A stretch of DNA of 64,000 nt from Neckera pumila (taxonomy: Eukaryota; Streptophyta; Bryopsida; Hypnales; Neckeraceae). Made by a program: the position numbers and the translations under genes. The notes beneath the pieces are model-generated. The model was not told the DNA's origin, made no database searches, and saw only the letters and a list, made by a program, of their open reading frames with translations. Positions within the stretch are counted from its first letter, which is position 1, and every line of letters begins with the position of its first letter. The stretch spans positions 22,318,545-22,382,544 of the forward strand of contig OZ018411.1 in NCBI GenBank assembly GCA_963969595.1. The letters run 5' to 3'. Shown piece after piece: positions 34,901 through 46,067 of this stretch.

Positions 34901-37900
34901 TTCTATGAAAGATTGATTGTAAGAAACAAGGGAAAAAGTAGATTTTTAAAGGGTATCATATTAAAGTTTATTATTTAAATTTTCTACTATGTTACTTATG
35001 TTACTTAGATATCGTGTATGAAGGAGAGAGTCAATGTACAGCATTACTTTAGGGGTAATAATTGTGGCAAGGTCGTGTCCTTAACGTTATACTCCTATGG
35101 ATGACAGATTGAGGAGATGCTGAAGAAGAGGATCAAGGCGAAGATGGACAAACCTTTGCGGACAGTACAATACAAGTATGCACACGTGTTGCTCTGTTAG
35201 AAAAAGGATGTTTCTTGTGAGCTGATTCTTCGTGCAGACATAAGCAATTCTTGGTTTACATGTTAAGGTCTTGAAGCAACAATGACGATATTACCGCATT
35301 CATCATTGACTCTCTCCGTATTGTCCAGGAAATACTCGAAAGTCAAATTGTGGACACTTGGCCTGGCCGGTGGGGGCAACCGCATTGCTGTCATAAGAGC
35401 TGCGGGAGCTATATCACGGAAAGAAGGCGGTGGACTAGGATCTGTTGGTGAAGGCATAGCCAGTGATACCTTCATTGAGAAAATTCGATTTGTGCGAGGT
35501 ATGCGAGCATTTGCTGCACCTTAGTTCATTTGTGCTCTTCCTGCGAGGTTTGTTTTCATGTCTGTAAAATTAGTGCAGTCTTAGTGTTTAGGCACCGGAA
35601 CAGTAGCCGTGTGAAGATTTGCACTGGGGGACGGTTGTCGTGTACAACAGTGAAGGTAAAGTTTCAATAAGAAACACGTACAAAATTATATAAACCTGTA
35701 TGGTAGAGACCCAGTAAGATTTTTTTGACAGAAACTGTATTTGGAATCATTCGAGATTCTGTGTGCGAGATTATTCAAAGTGAGAGGGCTACGTGTATTC
35801 CATGACTCCTCAAAGTACTTAATCCTCGAAGTTCTTTGGCCAATAATGTGGATGCAGAGGCTAAGCAGTTCAAGGCAGTCATAATTCGCATTGATAGCGG
35901 TGGTGGTGATGCCCTTGCTTCTGACCTGTAAGTGCCTAAATTAACTCATTACTATAAGCTTTCACAGTTATAATCCAATTGTGTCTTTGGGAATATCATC
36001 TTTGAAAGATTTGTTAATAAATGGGATATTGTTTGTAACGAATTGCAAGTTGGGATTGTACTTGCCACTATTTTCAGGATGTGGAGGGAAATCAAAATGT
36101 TAGCTGAAAAGAAGCCAGTGATTGCCTCTATGGCCGATGTAGCTGCTAGTGGGGGCTACTATATGGCCATGGCAGCTGGAGTGGTCTTAGCGGAGCCTCT
36201 TACGATCACTGGATCAATAGGAGTAGTATCAGGTATGTATGAACGTGTTATTTCCTTTGTGTGGTTTCTGATTTACGGATTGGCAATAGACCTGATAGCC
36301 CTGCTTCTTAATATGGCTGGTTTTTGTTCTCTTTACAAGGTTGACATTTGTGATCTACAAGCGTACATAACGCCCCTTTTTTGTGTCAATTTTCTTGGCA
36401 GCCAAGTTTAATTTAGGAGAATTGTATGAGCGAGTGGGTTTCGCGAAGGAGTATATTTCAAAGGGCAAGTACGCTGAGCTTGATGCGGATCAACGTCCTT
36501 TCAGGTATAATATTACAATCTTTTTGCATGTTTTCAAATTTCTCATTTTTTCTCTCAATGCTAAACCCGGCTTGCATTGTATGAAGCTTTCTTACTTCGA
36601 GTGGAATATTGGATGGTTGTAGGGCTGAGGAGGAGACTTTTTTCAAGGAATCAGCAACGAATGCATACACATCGTTCCGCAATAAAGCTGCAGAATCAAG
36701 GTCAATGGCGGTAAGTCGGGTTATCTCAACTCCTCGTGGTAGCTCTTCTGCTAGACCCAAATACTTAACCCCGGAAGGGCAAGGATTCATGTTTTGAATA
36801 ATGACCAATTCAGTTGATCGTATTGTGAATAATGTTATTCAGATGAGACTCAATTTGTATCATCAGAATCATTGAAGAACATTGCATGTTTTGGTCAAAA
36901 TATAAATGAAATTGGACAAAACAACGTTTTTATATATGACCTCCAGTACTCAAAACTGCTAAAACAACATGTGGCCCAATTTGGATTTTTGGTCCTTCAG
37001 GGGTTAAAGGCACTTGCTTTTAGATTGGTAATAGATGCGTATGCTAATTTCTACTGCTTTGGTGCGCTTTATTCCAGATTGAGAAAATGGAGGAAGTTGC
37101 TCAAGGGCGAGTGTGGACTGGGAAAGCTGCTCTAGAACACGGGTTGGTCGATGCACTTGGTGGAATTTCGAGAGCGATTTCCATTGCAAAAGAGAAGGCT
37201 GGTATAGCCGCGGATCAACAGGTTCGTAACACATGGATCCGATTTGTCTTGTGATAATTACTAAGATCAAATTGTAATCTAGAAAATACTATCTTCGTCA
37301 CTTCAAGCATTCTAACCAGTATGTAGGATTGTGCTTTCACCATTGGGAGATCATAGTGATGTGGAGAGATCCCTTTGGATACAAGAGCCAAACTCCGTTG
37401 AGATCAATTTTTGTCACTATGTAAAGAATTTCTTCTGCAGTCATTCAAAGTAGGAGGTTGTATACCATTATTGAAGAGAAAGTTGACAGATTCATTCCAT
37501 TCAAGATGAGTGGTCATGAACATTTAGCCAAGCCATGCTTACGTCCAACGTGCTAACTGAAAACCAACCAAGCTTATTGGATGAGATGAGTTGCTGTTGG
37601 TAATTGGGGTCAATCTAGGAGACGGGATCAGATCCTAACAGGTTTAGTATCCTCGACTTAGTCTATGAGTGTCACTTGCACTGATAGTGCACATAAGAAA
37701 ATTGGTTATTCAAACGCTTATAGCTTGCGTGGGTTTTGCAGGTTTCACTGGTCGAGCTATCAAAACGGCAAGCGTCACCACTTGCTTTGTTACGTGGCGG
37801 GGCATCCGCACATTTCTTGTTGCAATTGTCGCAGACAGAGTTCGGCTCTCAGGTGCTGAAATCATTCTTAGGAGGCGTCCCTCTTTCCAGTAGCATTTCG

Positions 37901-38053
37901 TCTGGAGTGCAGGCACGTATGGATGTGATCAGTGTTGATGGTGTAGGCACTGAGTCTGTAGAGAACATAGGTAACTTGCAGTTTGTGAGTCAGGGCAATG
38001 AAGAGAACTTCGTATGGGGTTCCTTACTCGAGCTCTTGAGTGAATTTTTGTAG
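31943..38053 (+). CDS. SPPA: Plastid SppA-type serine protease (signal peptide peptidase / protease IV)
   Basis: A thylakoid-associated Ser/Lys-dyad peptidase (family S49), 743 aa. Coding exons: 31943-32029, 32320-32757, 33219-33402, 33902-34039, 34175-34345, 34657-34760, 35108-35175, 35329-35498, 35858-35927, 36078-36232, 36402-36504, 36623-36710, 37078-37221 and 37742-38053, all GT-AG with frame kept. N-terminal transit region to about residue 80; KKKEGWQHFVIQLRMLFALP and WQRVKKGSVLSIKLSGE start the conserved part. N-domain: GLSLPQICENLVKAANDPRV, PLNCGWGKLDEIKRHLEYYK and GKYKSFGDQL with likely catalytic Lys301. C-domain: RIDSGGGDALASDL, DVAASGGYYMAMAA with likely nucleophile Ser501, then TGSIGV and QGRVWTGKAALEHGLVDALG. 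The usual RIDSPGGD is RIDSGGGD here (Gly468). SppA is linked to thylakoid protein turnover in high light. The first exon (87 nt) is the least certain; the rest is firm. Confidence 0.92.
32136..32195 (+). repeat. GTAGTG microsatellite in SppA intron 2
   Basis: Imperfect GGTAGT/GTGGTA repeats lie in the intron between the first two coding exons. Confidence 0.85.
32930..33140 (+). mobile_element. Short TTAA-family element in an SppA intron (33 kb)
   Basis: The core GATTTTAGTGATATCAAATT, GATGAATTGAATTGGTC and GTGAATCCTTGGTCCTTTAG ends GGGG at 33140, the full family terminus. The base after it has lost the TTAA (TTGT). The left end is unclear. Confidence 0.55.
36769..37003 (-). mobile_element. 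Short TTAA element (235 bp) in an SppA intron
   Basis: The left end CCCCGGAAGGGCAAGGATTC and right end GGTCCTTCAGGGG form imperfect inverted ends. TTAA lies directly outside both (36765-36768 and 37004-37007). In reverse orientation its core matches the copies at 31.5-31.7, 33.0-33.1, 17.0-17.2 and 14.1-14.3 kb. It shares termini with the long A elements but has a different interior. Confidence 0.7.
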
Positions 38054-40765
38054 TATGGAAAAGTATTTTTTTCTAACATATGTTAATTAATACCACTACC
38101 CTCTTGAGTCTTAGCAGTGTGGCCCACTTTATTTTGAGCAGTTTGTTTATTTGCACCAATCATCTTGGATCCCACCTCCATAACATCTTGGTGACAGTAA
38201 GAGCGACACTCCTATGATTCAATGATAGGTAGGGCGCCCGTCTTCCCACTCAAATCTTGGGACTCACGCTGTGGATATACATTGGGAGAAGTCGACAAGA
38301 ACAGATTGCATATCTTGGTGGTCGCTAATAAGCCAATTAATCGCGTAGATTCGAAGCTGGGAACCTGAATAGTCGAATTTCTGCTACAGCTCAATGCCGT
38401 TTCAATTTTAGTATTCGACTCATGATCAGGCAGGCCAGATGAATCTTACATTTAGATATCGGAACGTTTCGTTTTTAATATCTGAATGCTGTTTGTAGGA
38501 CAATATCATGGTGTAAAGTAATGACACTTAATGGTGACCCTATAATTGACCCAGATTGCCTAAAATGCACAACTTTCTAACACGAGAGCTTCAGGTCGAT
38601 TTTGGGTACCTTTATAATCAACACTTTGAAAATTTGTAGATTATTTGCAGAAGCTCTAGTTGAGCTTGATTGACTCTGGGCGTGAGAAGGTCCAAGTGCG
38701 TGGGAAGCAAGAAACTTCAAGAGTTGTTCGAATCAAGTGTAGGAACATGTTTGTCACTATGTTTAAGTCCTTTGGAAGGCTTTATGTTTCAAGTGTATTG
38801 AGTTGGATGTTGGTTGGGCTTCCGGTGGTGGCTTCTTCTTGCTCCAATCTTTGTGTTTGTTTGTTTTACTTCATACGCTGACCCATCTAAGCTGTATTCA
38901 GTTGGGGGTGGTTGTGTTTTACTCTTGCAATGAAATCTCTTTCATTTAAGTAAAAATAAAATCAAAATATCATAGATTATTAATCTTTTATCCAAATAAT
39001 GTATGCTAAGAGTATTTTAATTTAAGATAGGAGTAAGATACATTCTAATAATATTTGGATTTTAAGGTAGGAGGTCCTAATTAGATCAGTCTCTAAAAGT
39101 GTCCTCTAACAAAGAAGTACATTTTGTTTTATTCAATGCACTATCAATGTACCATTGGTGTCTATTTCAAGAGATGGACACTTTAGTGACCATTGTGTTT
39201 CAATCTCAAATATTCAGAACTTACTAATTCCAGGAGAATACAAAAAACATGAATTCCATTTTTTTTTTTATGAAAAATTTTCAAAAAATATTTCAAGGAG
39301 TTTTCTTACCCCCAAAATGCAATCAACTCTTAGAAGGCACTCTTATTGGACCTCCTACTTAAATTGTGGTTAGTTTCTACTATTGTTAAGTTGCATTTAG
39401 GTGTGGATAACTTATATTATTAGTGCATTGCATTGTGATTGTTGCAATCAACTCTTAAAAAGATATCTATTTTCAGCACTTTGAAAATTCATAGTTTATT
39501 CATAAGGTCCCTAGTAGAAAATAGTGTCCAAATCAATTTGTCCGAGGCAATATAACACATCTAAATTAATATAATTCTTTTAATTCATGTCCAAATTCAG
39601 TCATCCAAAGCAATGTTACATATTGATTTAGACATTGTTTTCTACATAGGAAGAAACACCCCAAACCAACCCAATTGCAATAGATAGTAAATTTAGGTAG
39701 ACCATAGACAGCTTATCATTTTGGTCAACAAACAATAATGCAGTCTATGGTCTATCTAGATTTAAGTTCTAGAATGATTATAGTGTCTAGAAATTATCGC
39801 AACTGGGTACACTCTTGGTTTCAGGTGCTTCTTCCTTAGAAGGTGTCCAAAAATGCATTCCAAGAGAATCTAGATCCCCTTTTGACTACCAAGAAGACCC
39901 AACAAAAACTTTTTCAATATGATAATGGGAACCATGCAGAATTGCTTATTCGGACACATCCAGGTTCTGTACCTTAAATTAATATTCTTACTGCAGTATG
40001 AAATGATCTCCCTGATGCAGATATCATACCAATAACAAATGTTAAAAACAAAACAAACAAAAACAAACAAAAACAAACAAACAAACAAAAACTGTTTGGC
40101 CATTCATCATAAACAAACCACTTTTTGCCACGGAGCCTCAGGCACACATTACAGAGAAACGGCCACTTTGTTGATAAAATCAGTGACAAAGATTTTTTTG
40201 TGAACAATATTAGTTTATACGCCCGGGTGCAAAGTGAGCCCTGCTTCTGTCTGTACCTTCCCTGTTGACTCAAAAGTTTGTTATGGGCTGCAAAAATTGG
40301 TTGCCAGTCGATTTAAAAATCAGTGGCTGTTGCACATTTGCATTTGCAACTGTGCAGAGCACCATTCCTCTGGAGTTGTGCCACTAATTTATCTTACAGA
40401 CAGACAGTGCGGTGGATTCCAGCCGGCCCCCCCAAATGAGGATGGATACAGAAGTTAGTTCTCCTGCTGCTGCTTGTAAGAGCACATTCCATAAGATTAG
40501 TTGGTTCCCCCAAATAACAGAATTGATTCCATCTTCAAAAAAGTCAGTAGACGGAAGGAAGGCGTGCATGTTTCTTAAGCCACTTGGCTACCTTCTCAAT
40601 ACAAAAGAAGCAGAAATTGAAGACTCCGTACGTTACATTCAAAGTTCAATGCATTGCTATCTCAACTTACTCACTTGAATTGACATTAAAAAATACCTCG
40701 TTTATTCAAATTTATCATATTGTACAGAGAGATTCAACATATGATTTCTTTGAATATATCAAATG
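38054..40765. other. Intergenic DNA downstream of SppA, no gene recognised
   Basis: About 2.7 kb. The first part should hold the SppA 3' untranslated region. An AAAC-rich tract is at about 40045-40090. The frame at 38660-38881 has no support. Composition rises slightly from about 40.2 kb towards the TAS3-like locus. Confidence 0.5.
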
Positions 40766-40846
40766 GAGAGACTACAAAACTATCAATGTAGTGAGAGACT
40801 ATAGAACTACCAATGTAGTGAGAGACTACAAAACTATCAATGTAGT
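40766..40846 (+). repeat. Tandem repeat, three copies of a 27-bp unit
   Basis: GAGAGACTACAAAACTATCA (plus ATGTAGT) occurs three times; the middle copy has three substitutions. It lies just 3' of the TAS3-like core (transcript on the minus strand). Confidence 0.95.
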
Positions 40847-40894
40847 AATGATTGTTATCAACAATGTACAAATTAAAACTACCAATATATGAAT

Positions 40895-41093
40895 TAGCTC
40901 AAGAGTGATAGACAAAACAACAAGGGCTTACACGAAGGTGCGAAGCCCTTGTGTCATGACAGACGGGCCTTGTCTCCGGAGTATGAGGTTGGGTGTATGA
41001 GAGATGTCGTGCTAAAGCACTCATCACACCTTAATCCTCACACCCACGTCAACGCACCCTTCTCTATCTGTTTAGCTCAGAAGGGATAGCGTC
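40895..41093 (-). ncRNA. TAS3: TAS3-like trans-acting siRNA precursor core with two miR390 sites
   Basis: The minus strand carries two sites complementary to miR390 (AAGCTCAGGAGGGATAGCGC, 3' C omitted). At the 5' site, plus-strand 41073-41093 (TAGCTCAGAAGGGATAGCGT) matches miR390 at 18 of 21 positions; one of the three differences is a G:U pair in the duplex. The 3' site at 40895-40915 (TAGCTCAAGAGTGATAG...) matches 14 of the first 17. Predicted cleavage positions are 178 nt apart. Two miR390 sites flanking about 200 nt is the known layout of moss TAS3 loci, whose siRNAs target ARF and AP2 mRNAs. No frame spans the core. A hairpin (CAAGGGCTT / AAGCCCTTG at 40921-40951) lies next to the 3' site. 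I did not identify individual siRNAs with certainty. Confidence 0.7.
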
Positions 41094-42192
41094 TACATTT
41101 GGCTTCCACATTCTACATAATTGCTCCCATGTTGTACGAAGTTGGGGCATTTGTACAAATACTTCTTTGGGTTGTCTTCTCATTCTACCAACGGCATGAT
41201 ATGAATACTTCTTGTTTCATGTGGTTTCAAGCCCTGTCGCTTGCTGCTACAAACAAAACCTCGTATCAACAACCTCCAATGGCTAAACATTCCACATACT
41301 TCAGTGGCAAAAACAGTAGCAGAACATATCAGAAAACGAAATTGCTCGCTTTTTAGAATGCATTGTAGACAAGAACTGGTACCTTGTGAAGAAGTCACTG
41401 CAATGGCTGCAAGTGAGGATCCAAAACTACAGTCGAAACTGCAATGGCCCTGCAGACAAATACAAACGTATGAATATCACACAAGATCGGCAATCTTTTT
41501 GACCTCCGGGACCACGCATACAACACACAATTCACCGATTTGCAATCCTATTCACTTTGACCGAAGAAACGACTGCCCGACATCAACCCTCCCTGTAGCC
41601 CCTCCAAATTCGGCAAACCCGTCACCGTCTGTGAGCTTCCACAGCACTCCCATTAACCCATACAAACGTATATAAAACTCAGTAACGTAACAGAGCACCC
41701 CCACGCGTCGCTTGCTCCTCACCCCAAACATAACTCCATCCCAAATCTAAAAGTCCGTTACAAAAACAAGGACAGACCTGACATCGTACCTCCTTACAGC
41801 CGCTTGTGGTCCATACAGCCTCATGCCACAACCTGAAAACCATCACAAGAACGAGTACAGTCAGTACACGCTCAAGAAATGAAGACGTAACAGAAGAAAA
41901 GAAACGCAAAAGAAGTTAGCTAGCGGCATTCAAGCATACGTAACGTAAACCAAGTAGGTGACAGAAAAATTCTCAAATCAGAACAAACTCGCACCGTTTC
42001 AAACTCACAGCATTTCAAAGTTATGAAACCCAACAACACTTCAAGCTAGAAACAACACCTCAAGTAAGCATTTGGTTCCATAACCTCCCAAGAACAAAAC
42101 GGTGAACAAGTGACGGTGAGAAAGCAAGGACCTGGTGAGCTTGGGGTGAACCCCACATGCATGTGAAAGAAGATGGGTGCCGTGCGTCTTTC

Positions 42193-42198
42193 TTTATA
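42193..42198 (-). promoter_or_regulatory. TATA box, probable promoter of the TAS3-like transcript
   Basis: On the minus strand CCTATAAAGAAAG lies about 1.1 kb upstream of the 5' miR390 site, with a moderately GC-rich, ORF-poor leader in between (42165 down to 41100). A start near 42165 is predicted. The frame at 41679-41909 (minus) has no recognisable product. Upstream of the TATA (42300-42400) is a GGAAATTT-rich repeat. Confidence 0.45.
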
Positions 42199-42658
42199 GG
42201 AGTGGGAGTGGCAAGGAACTTGCATTAAATTACGACCCTGGAGTGAGTGAGGATTTTGTTGCTGGAAAGAAGGAGGGGATGCTCACTACTTTGCCTTTCC
42301 CTCTCTCTCCTGCCAAATCCTCTGGAAAATTTAGGGGAAATTTCGGAAATTTGGAGAAATTTTGGGGGAAATTTAGAGGAAACTCAGAGGAAATTTCAGT
42401 TCTCACCTTTGGTGTTTGTCCCTTTGTGTATTGAGTGGAGATTCTAAGGTACTGCAGTGATTGCTGAATGAATGCCGTGTTGCCGTTTGGAAAAATCTTG
42501 AGCTCTCAAATGCTTGACATCTCGAAGGCCTCTTGGCTGGCTGGCTGGCTGGGGAGATTACTCATGAAAGTCTGCATGTCGGGGTTCTCGTGATATCGTG
42601 CAAAAGAATAGCACAATTGTAAACAAGAATCAAGTGATATTCGTTTTGCTTACTTTAA

Positions 42659-43584
42659 CCCCTAAAGGACCAACATGCATTTTTTGGCAACATAGAAATT
42701 TTGGGCAGGTACATGTGATTGGAGATTTGCATATTTTGGGTTGAAATTTTTATAAAAAGTGGGGACGAGGAATATCTTTCATATGCACCAAATTTCATGA
42801 CATTTGGAAATATGAGTCAAAAGTTATGGCCTAGTATGTTACTTTTTTTTGTAACCGAGCAGTTTGGGCAAATAAAATAAAAAAACTTTTTTCAAAAATA
42901 AAAGTTTGAAATTGGTTTATTAGATTTATATATACATGGAAAGCTTTGAAACATTCCATTTTGATCAATGAGTCAAACATTACAAGGATTTCTAGTTTGT
43001 GGGCAGTTATGGATTGTCTACTCTAAAATAAACTTTGAAGTCGTTTATTTCACTCAATTTTTAATATTTTTCAAAAAATATAAAATTTTAGGATGTAGAT
43101 TGTTTATTACAACATTGCAACCATTGGGATTGGCATTTTTCAATTCCATAATTAACTTCTTAACAATTTAGTGTTTTGAACCATTCTCTACTTCTTTCTA
43201 CTTACTATTTTTTTCCTATATGTTGTACCAAATTCCAAATAATCTGAAAATTTTCAAGCTTATAGCCAACTTGCTTTGAAGAATGAATCCAAAGAAGCAC
43301 AACCATTTTAAAAAAAAATTCATAATAATCTGACCTTATGAAGTGTAGCTGCCCGGTTTTTTGCAGGGCCAAAAAAGGACTTTTGGCACTTCAAACGCTA
43401 ATATCTTCCAATCTACCGGATGGAAATTTCTAAAATCTTTTCCACACATTCTCAAACCAAAGTACTACAAGATCCTATGGTTATATGTGTCCAAAAATGA
43501 TATTTTTCAAAAATTTGGTACTTGTGCTAGAAACAGCAGTTTTGGAGCAGTTTTGGTGAGAACATAGTCAAAAAAATTTAGGGG
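42659..43584 (-). mobile_element. TTAA element A3 (926 bp)
   Basis: Starts CCCCTAAAGGACCAACATGC and ends in TTTAGGGG, with TTAA at 42655-42658 and 43585-43588. It is in the opposite orientation to A1 and shares the interior of that subfamily, including GTTTATTACAACATTGCAAC and CTATATGTTGTACC. Confidence 0.75.
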
Positions 43585-43985
43585 TTAAGCCCTTTACGGC
43601 ATTCTATTTTGGGGCAACAAGTATTTCAGGTTGATGTAAAATCTAGTGTGAACTAGTGTCCCAATTCTGTCAATATGTCTTGTATATGTTATATTATAGA
43701 ACACCAGTTTAGGACTGCCAAAAATATCTTGTTGTTGAAGTATCAAAAAATAAGAGACATTGAACAATCTTACATTGGCAGTCTACAATGACATGGCTTC
43801 CTAGATTTTGATGGACTTGGATGAAGTTGGTTTGACAACGACCTACCTTAGCTGCAAATCATTTAAAATTTTATTTTACCTTTGTTAATAACAAAAATGT
43901 TATCCAAAGAAATTAGAGTTCATTCTGTCAATCAAAATTGTGGGATCCACTCTTAGAATTAAAAAAACAAGGCATTAGAGGAAAA

Positions 43986-44006
43986 GGGGGGGGGGGGGGG
44001 GGGGTG
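43986..44006 (+). repeat. G homopolymer of 21
   Basis: An uninterrupted run of 21 G in AT-rich DNA between elements A3 and A4. Confidence 0.95.
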
Positions 44007-44460
44007 ACCCCATTTTATGGCTTAGAGTTTTGAAGAAGCAACCCTAGGAAGATGTCAATCTAATGTGATTAGATTGTATACAATCATATCCTCTAATAGT
44101 CTTTTATTCATCAAAACTTATTCTACTTAGGGAGGGTCAAGAATATAGGTTTGTAGGAATTGGACAATGTGGCATAATTTCTTAAGGTCTTTTTCCAACC
44201 TATAAAGTAGATGATATTGAATATCAAAGTATCTACATTTGTAGCATCAAATCTTCATAAGTTATGAAAGTGTAGAATAATATTGGTACATATACTTATA
44301 ATGCACAAGAAACAATCACAATATCAAGCAAAATTATTCTATAGCATAAGTGATACAATAGAATTCTTGTTAGTGTTTAGTATTGGGACTATAAACTAAA
44401 AGAGGTTTTATGCAATTGTAGTAATGCCACTTGACTAATGTGGCTTTTAACCCCTAAAGG

Positions 44461-45415
44461 ACCAAACTGCGTTTTTTGGCAACATAGCAATTTTGGGCAG
44501 TTCACTACAAATGGAGTTTTTTTTTTCTTTGAAAATTTAACACAACATTTTCTTGAGGAGTAGCTTTAAGGCCCAACAATTTTCATAACTTTTGACTATA
44601 CGGTTAAAAATTTATTGCATGATATGTGATTTTCAACATTCAGTGAGCATCTTGGGCAGCCCAAAAACTTCTTCAAAAATCACTTTTAAAAAAAATAAAA
44701 ATTTGAAATTGGTTCTTTAGATATATATTTACACAAAAAGCTTCAAATCATTCAATTCAATTAATGAGTCAAAACTTATGAGGATTCTTAGTTTAGGATA
44801 GTTTATGGGTAGTTATGAAATCTCTACTCTAAAATAAACTTTGAATTCCTTTATTTAACTAAATTTTCAATATTTTTGAAAAAAATAAAGCCATTAGGTG
44901 TATATTGTTTATTACAACATCACAACCATTGGGATTTGCATTTTTCAATTCTTTAAATAAAATGGTTAACAATTTAGTATTTTGAATCATTCTCTACTTC
45001 TTTCTACTTACTGTTTTTTTCCTATATGTTTTACAATTCCAAATGATCTGAAATTTTTTAAGCATGTAGTCAACTTGCTATGAAGAATGAAGAATTGAAG
45101 AATGAATGAATGAAGAATGAAAAGAGTAACCACCATTTTAGACATTTTTTCATACAAATGTGCCCTTATGAAGTGCAGCTACCCATATTTTTGCAGGGGC
45201 AAAAAAAGGATTTTTGTCAATGCAAATGTTGTTATTTTGCAATCCACAAGGTGGAAATTTCTAAAAAATATTCCACAACGTCTTGAACTAGTGTACTACA
45301 AGATCCTACGGTTACATGTGTCCAAAAATGTTTCTTTTCTAAAATTTGGTACTTGTATTAGAAATGGCAGTCTTGGAGCATTTTTTATGAAAACATAGTC
45401 AAAAACCTTAAGGGG
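44461..45415 (-). mobile_element. TTAA element A4 (955 bp)
   Basis: Starts CCCCTAAAGGACCAAACTGC and ends CCTTAAGGGG, with TTAA at 44457-44460 and 45416-45419. Same subfamily and orientation as A3 and easily alignable with it. Contains a small GAATGAAGAATGAA expansion near 45080-45120. Confidence 0.78.
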
Positions 45416-45469
45416 TTAACTACACTACTTTCCAAGTTCAATACTTGAAATTGGCCCCACCCATAAACC

Positions 45470-45767
45470 TCTCTTACTGCATATTATGCACTAAAAAGTA
45501 CTCCCTTTTGTCCCACTAAAAAGCTCTTGATTTTACCTCATGTTTTTTTTAGTAGTTTTGAGTACGCATATTGGAAGCTTGCTTGGGTCCGATTTTTATT
45601 TCGGTTTCATTGAACAGATACAATGTTCTTCATGGATTGTGGTGATATAAAATTTAGACCATTTTGAATTATACATGTTACAACGTGGTCAATGAAACTA
45701 GTATAAGAAAAATATGAGATAAAATAAGGAGCTTTTTAGTGGGACAAAGGTAATATGCAGTAAGAGA
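45470..45767. mobile_element. MITE with GTCCCACTAAAAAGCTC inverted ends
   Basis: GTCCCACTAAAAAGCTC near the left pairs with GAGCTTTTTAGTGGGAC near the right. Further out CTCTTACTGCATATTA pairs with TAATATGCAGTAAGAG. The left side has about 20 extra bases between the two blocks. CTCCCTTTTGTCCCA next to TA resembles Stowaway/mariner-type ends. The centre (TTCTTCATGGATTGTGGTGA) resembles the short TTAA element core, so it may be a composite. Confidence 0.6.
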
Positions 45768-46067
45768 AGTTCTACAATATTGGACCCCAAACATTGGATT
45801 TGATTGTTTAACGATTTATAGTTTATATAACAATCAGTAGCCTTCAAAGAGGTTGCCTTTCCCTCCCTGGAGTCCTCATCCACAAAATTCATCCTCAAAT
45901 AATTAATATAAGCTTAGATACCAGGATAGTGGCAATACATTATGTTTTGTTTTGTTTTCTTTGTTGATTTTAGGACTAGACATACAAATCAACAAATATT
46001 TGTAGAAAAAGATGTTGGCAAAGAATCCAATGAATAATGCATTGCAACCATTTGTCATCAATAACAT

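Noticed and set aside
36383..36622. Single-exon reading of SppA pieces as separate small genes
   Set aside because: Each piece ends at a canonical splice signal, and together they give one continuous 743-aa SppA frame.
38200..38400. Possible tRNA-like sequence (GGGCGCCCGTCTTCCCACTC)
   Set aside because: No cloverleaf with conserved D and T loop bases could be drawn on either strand.
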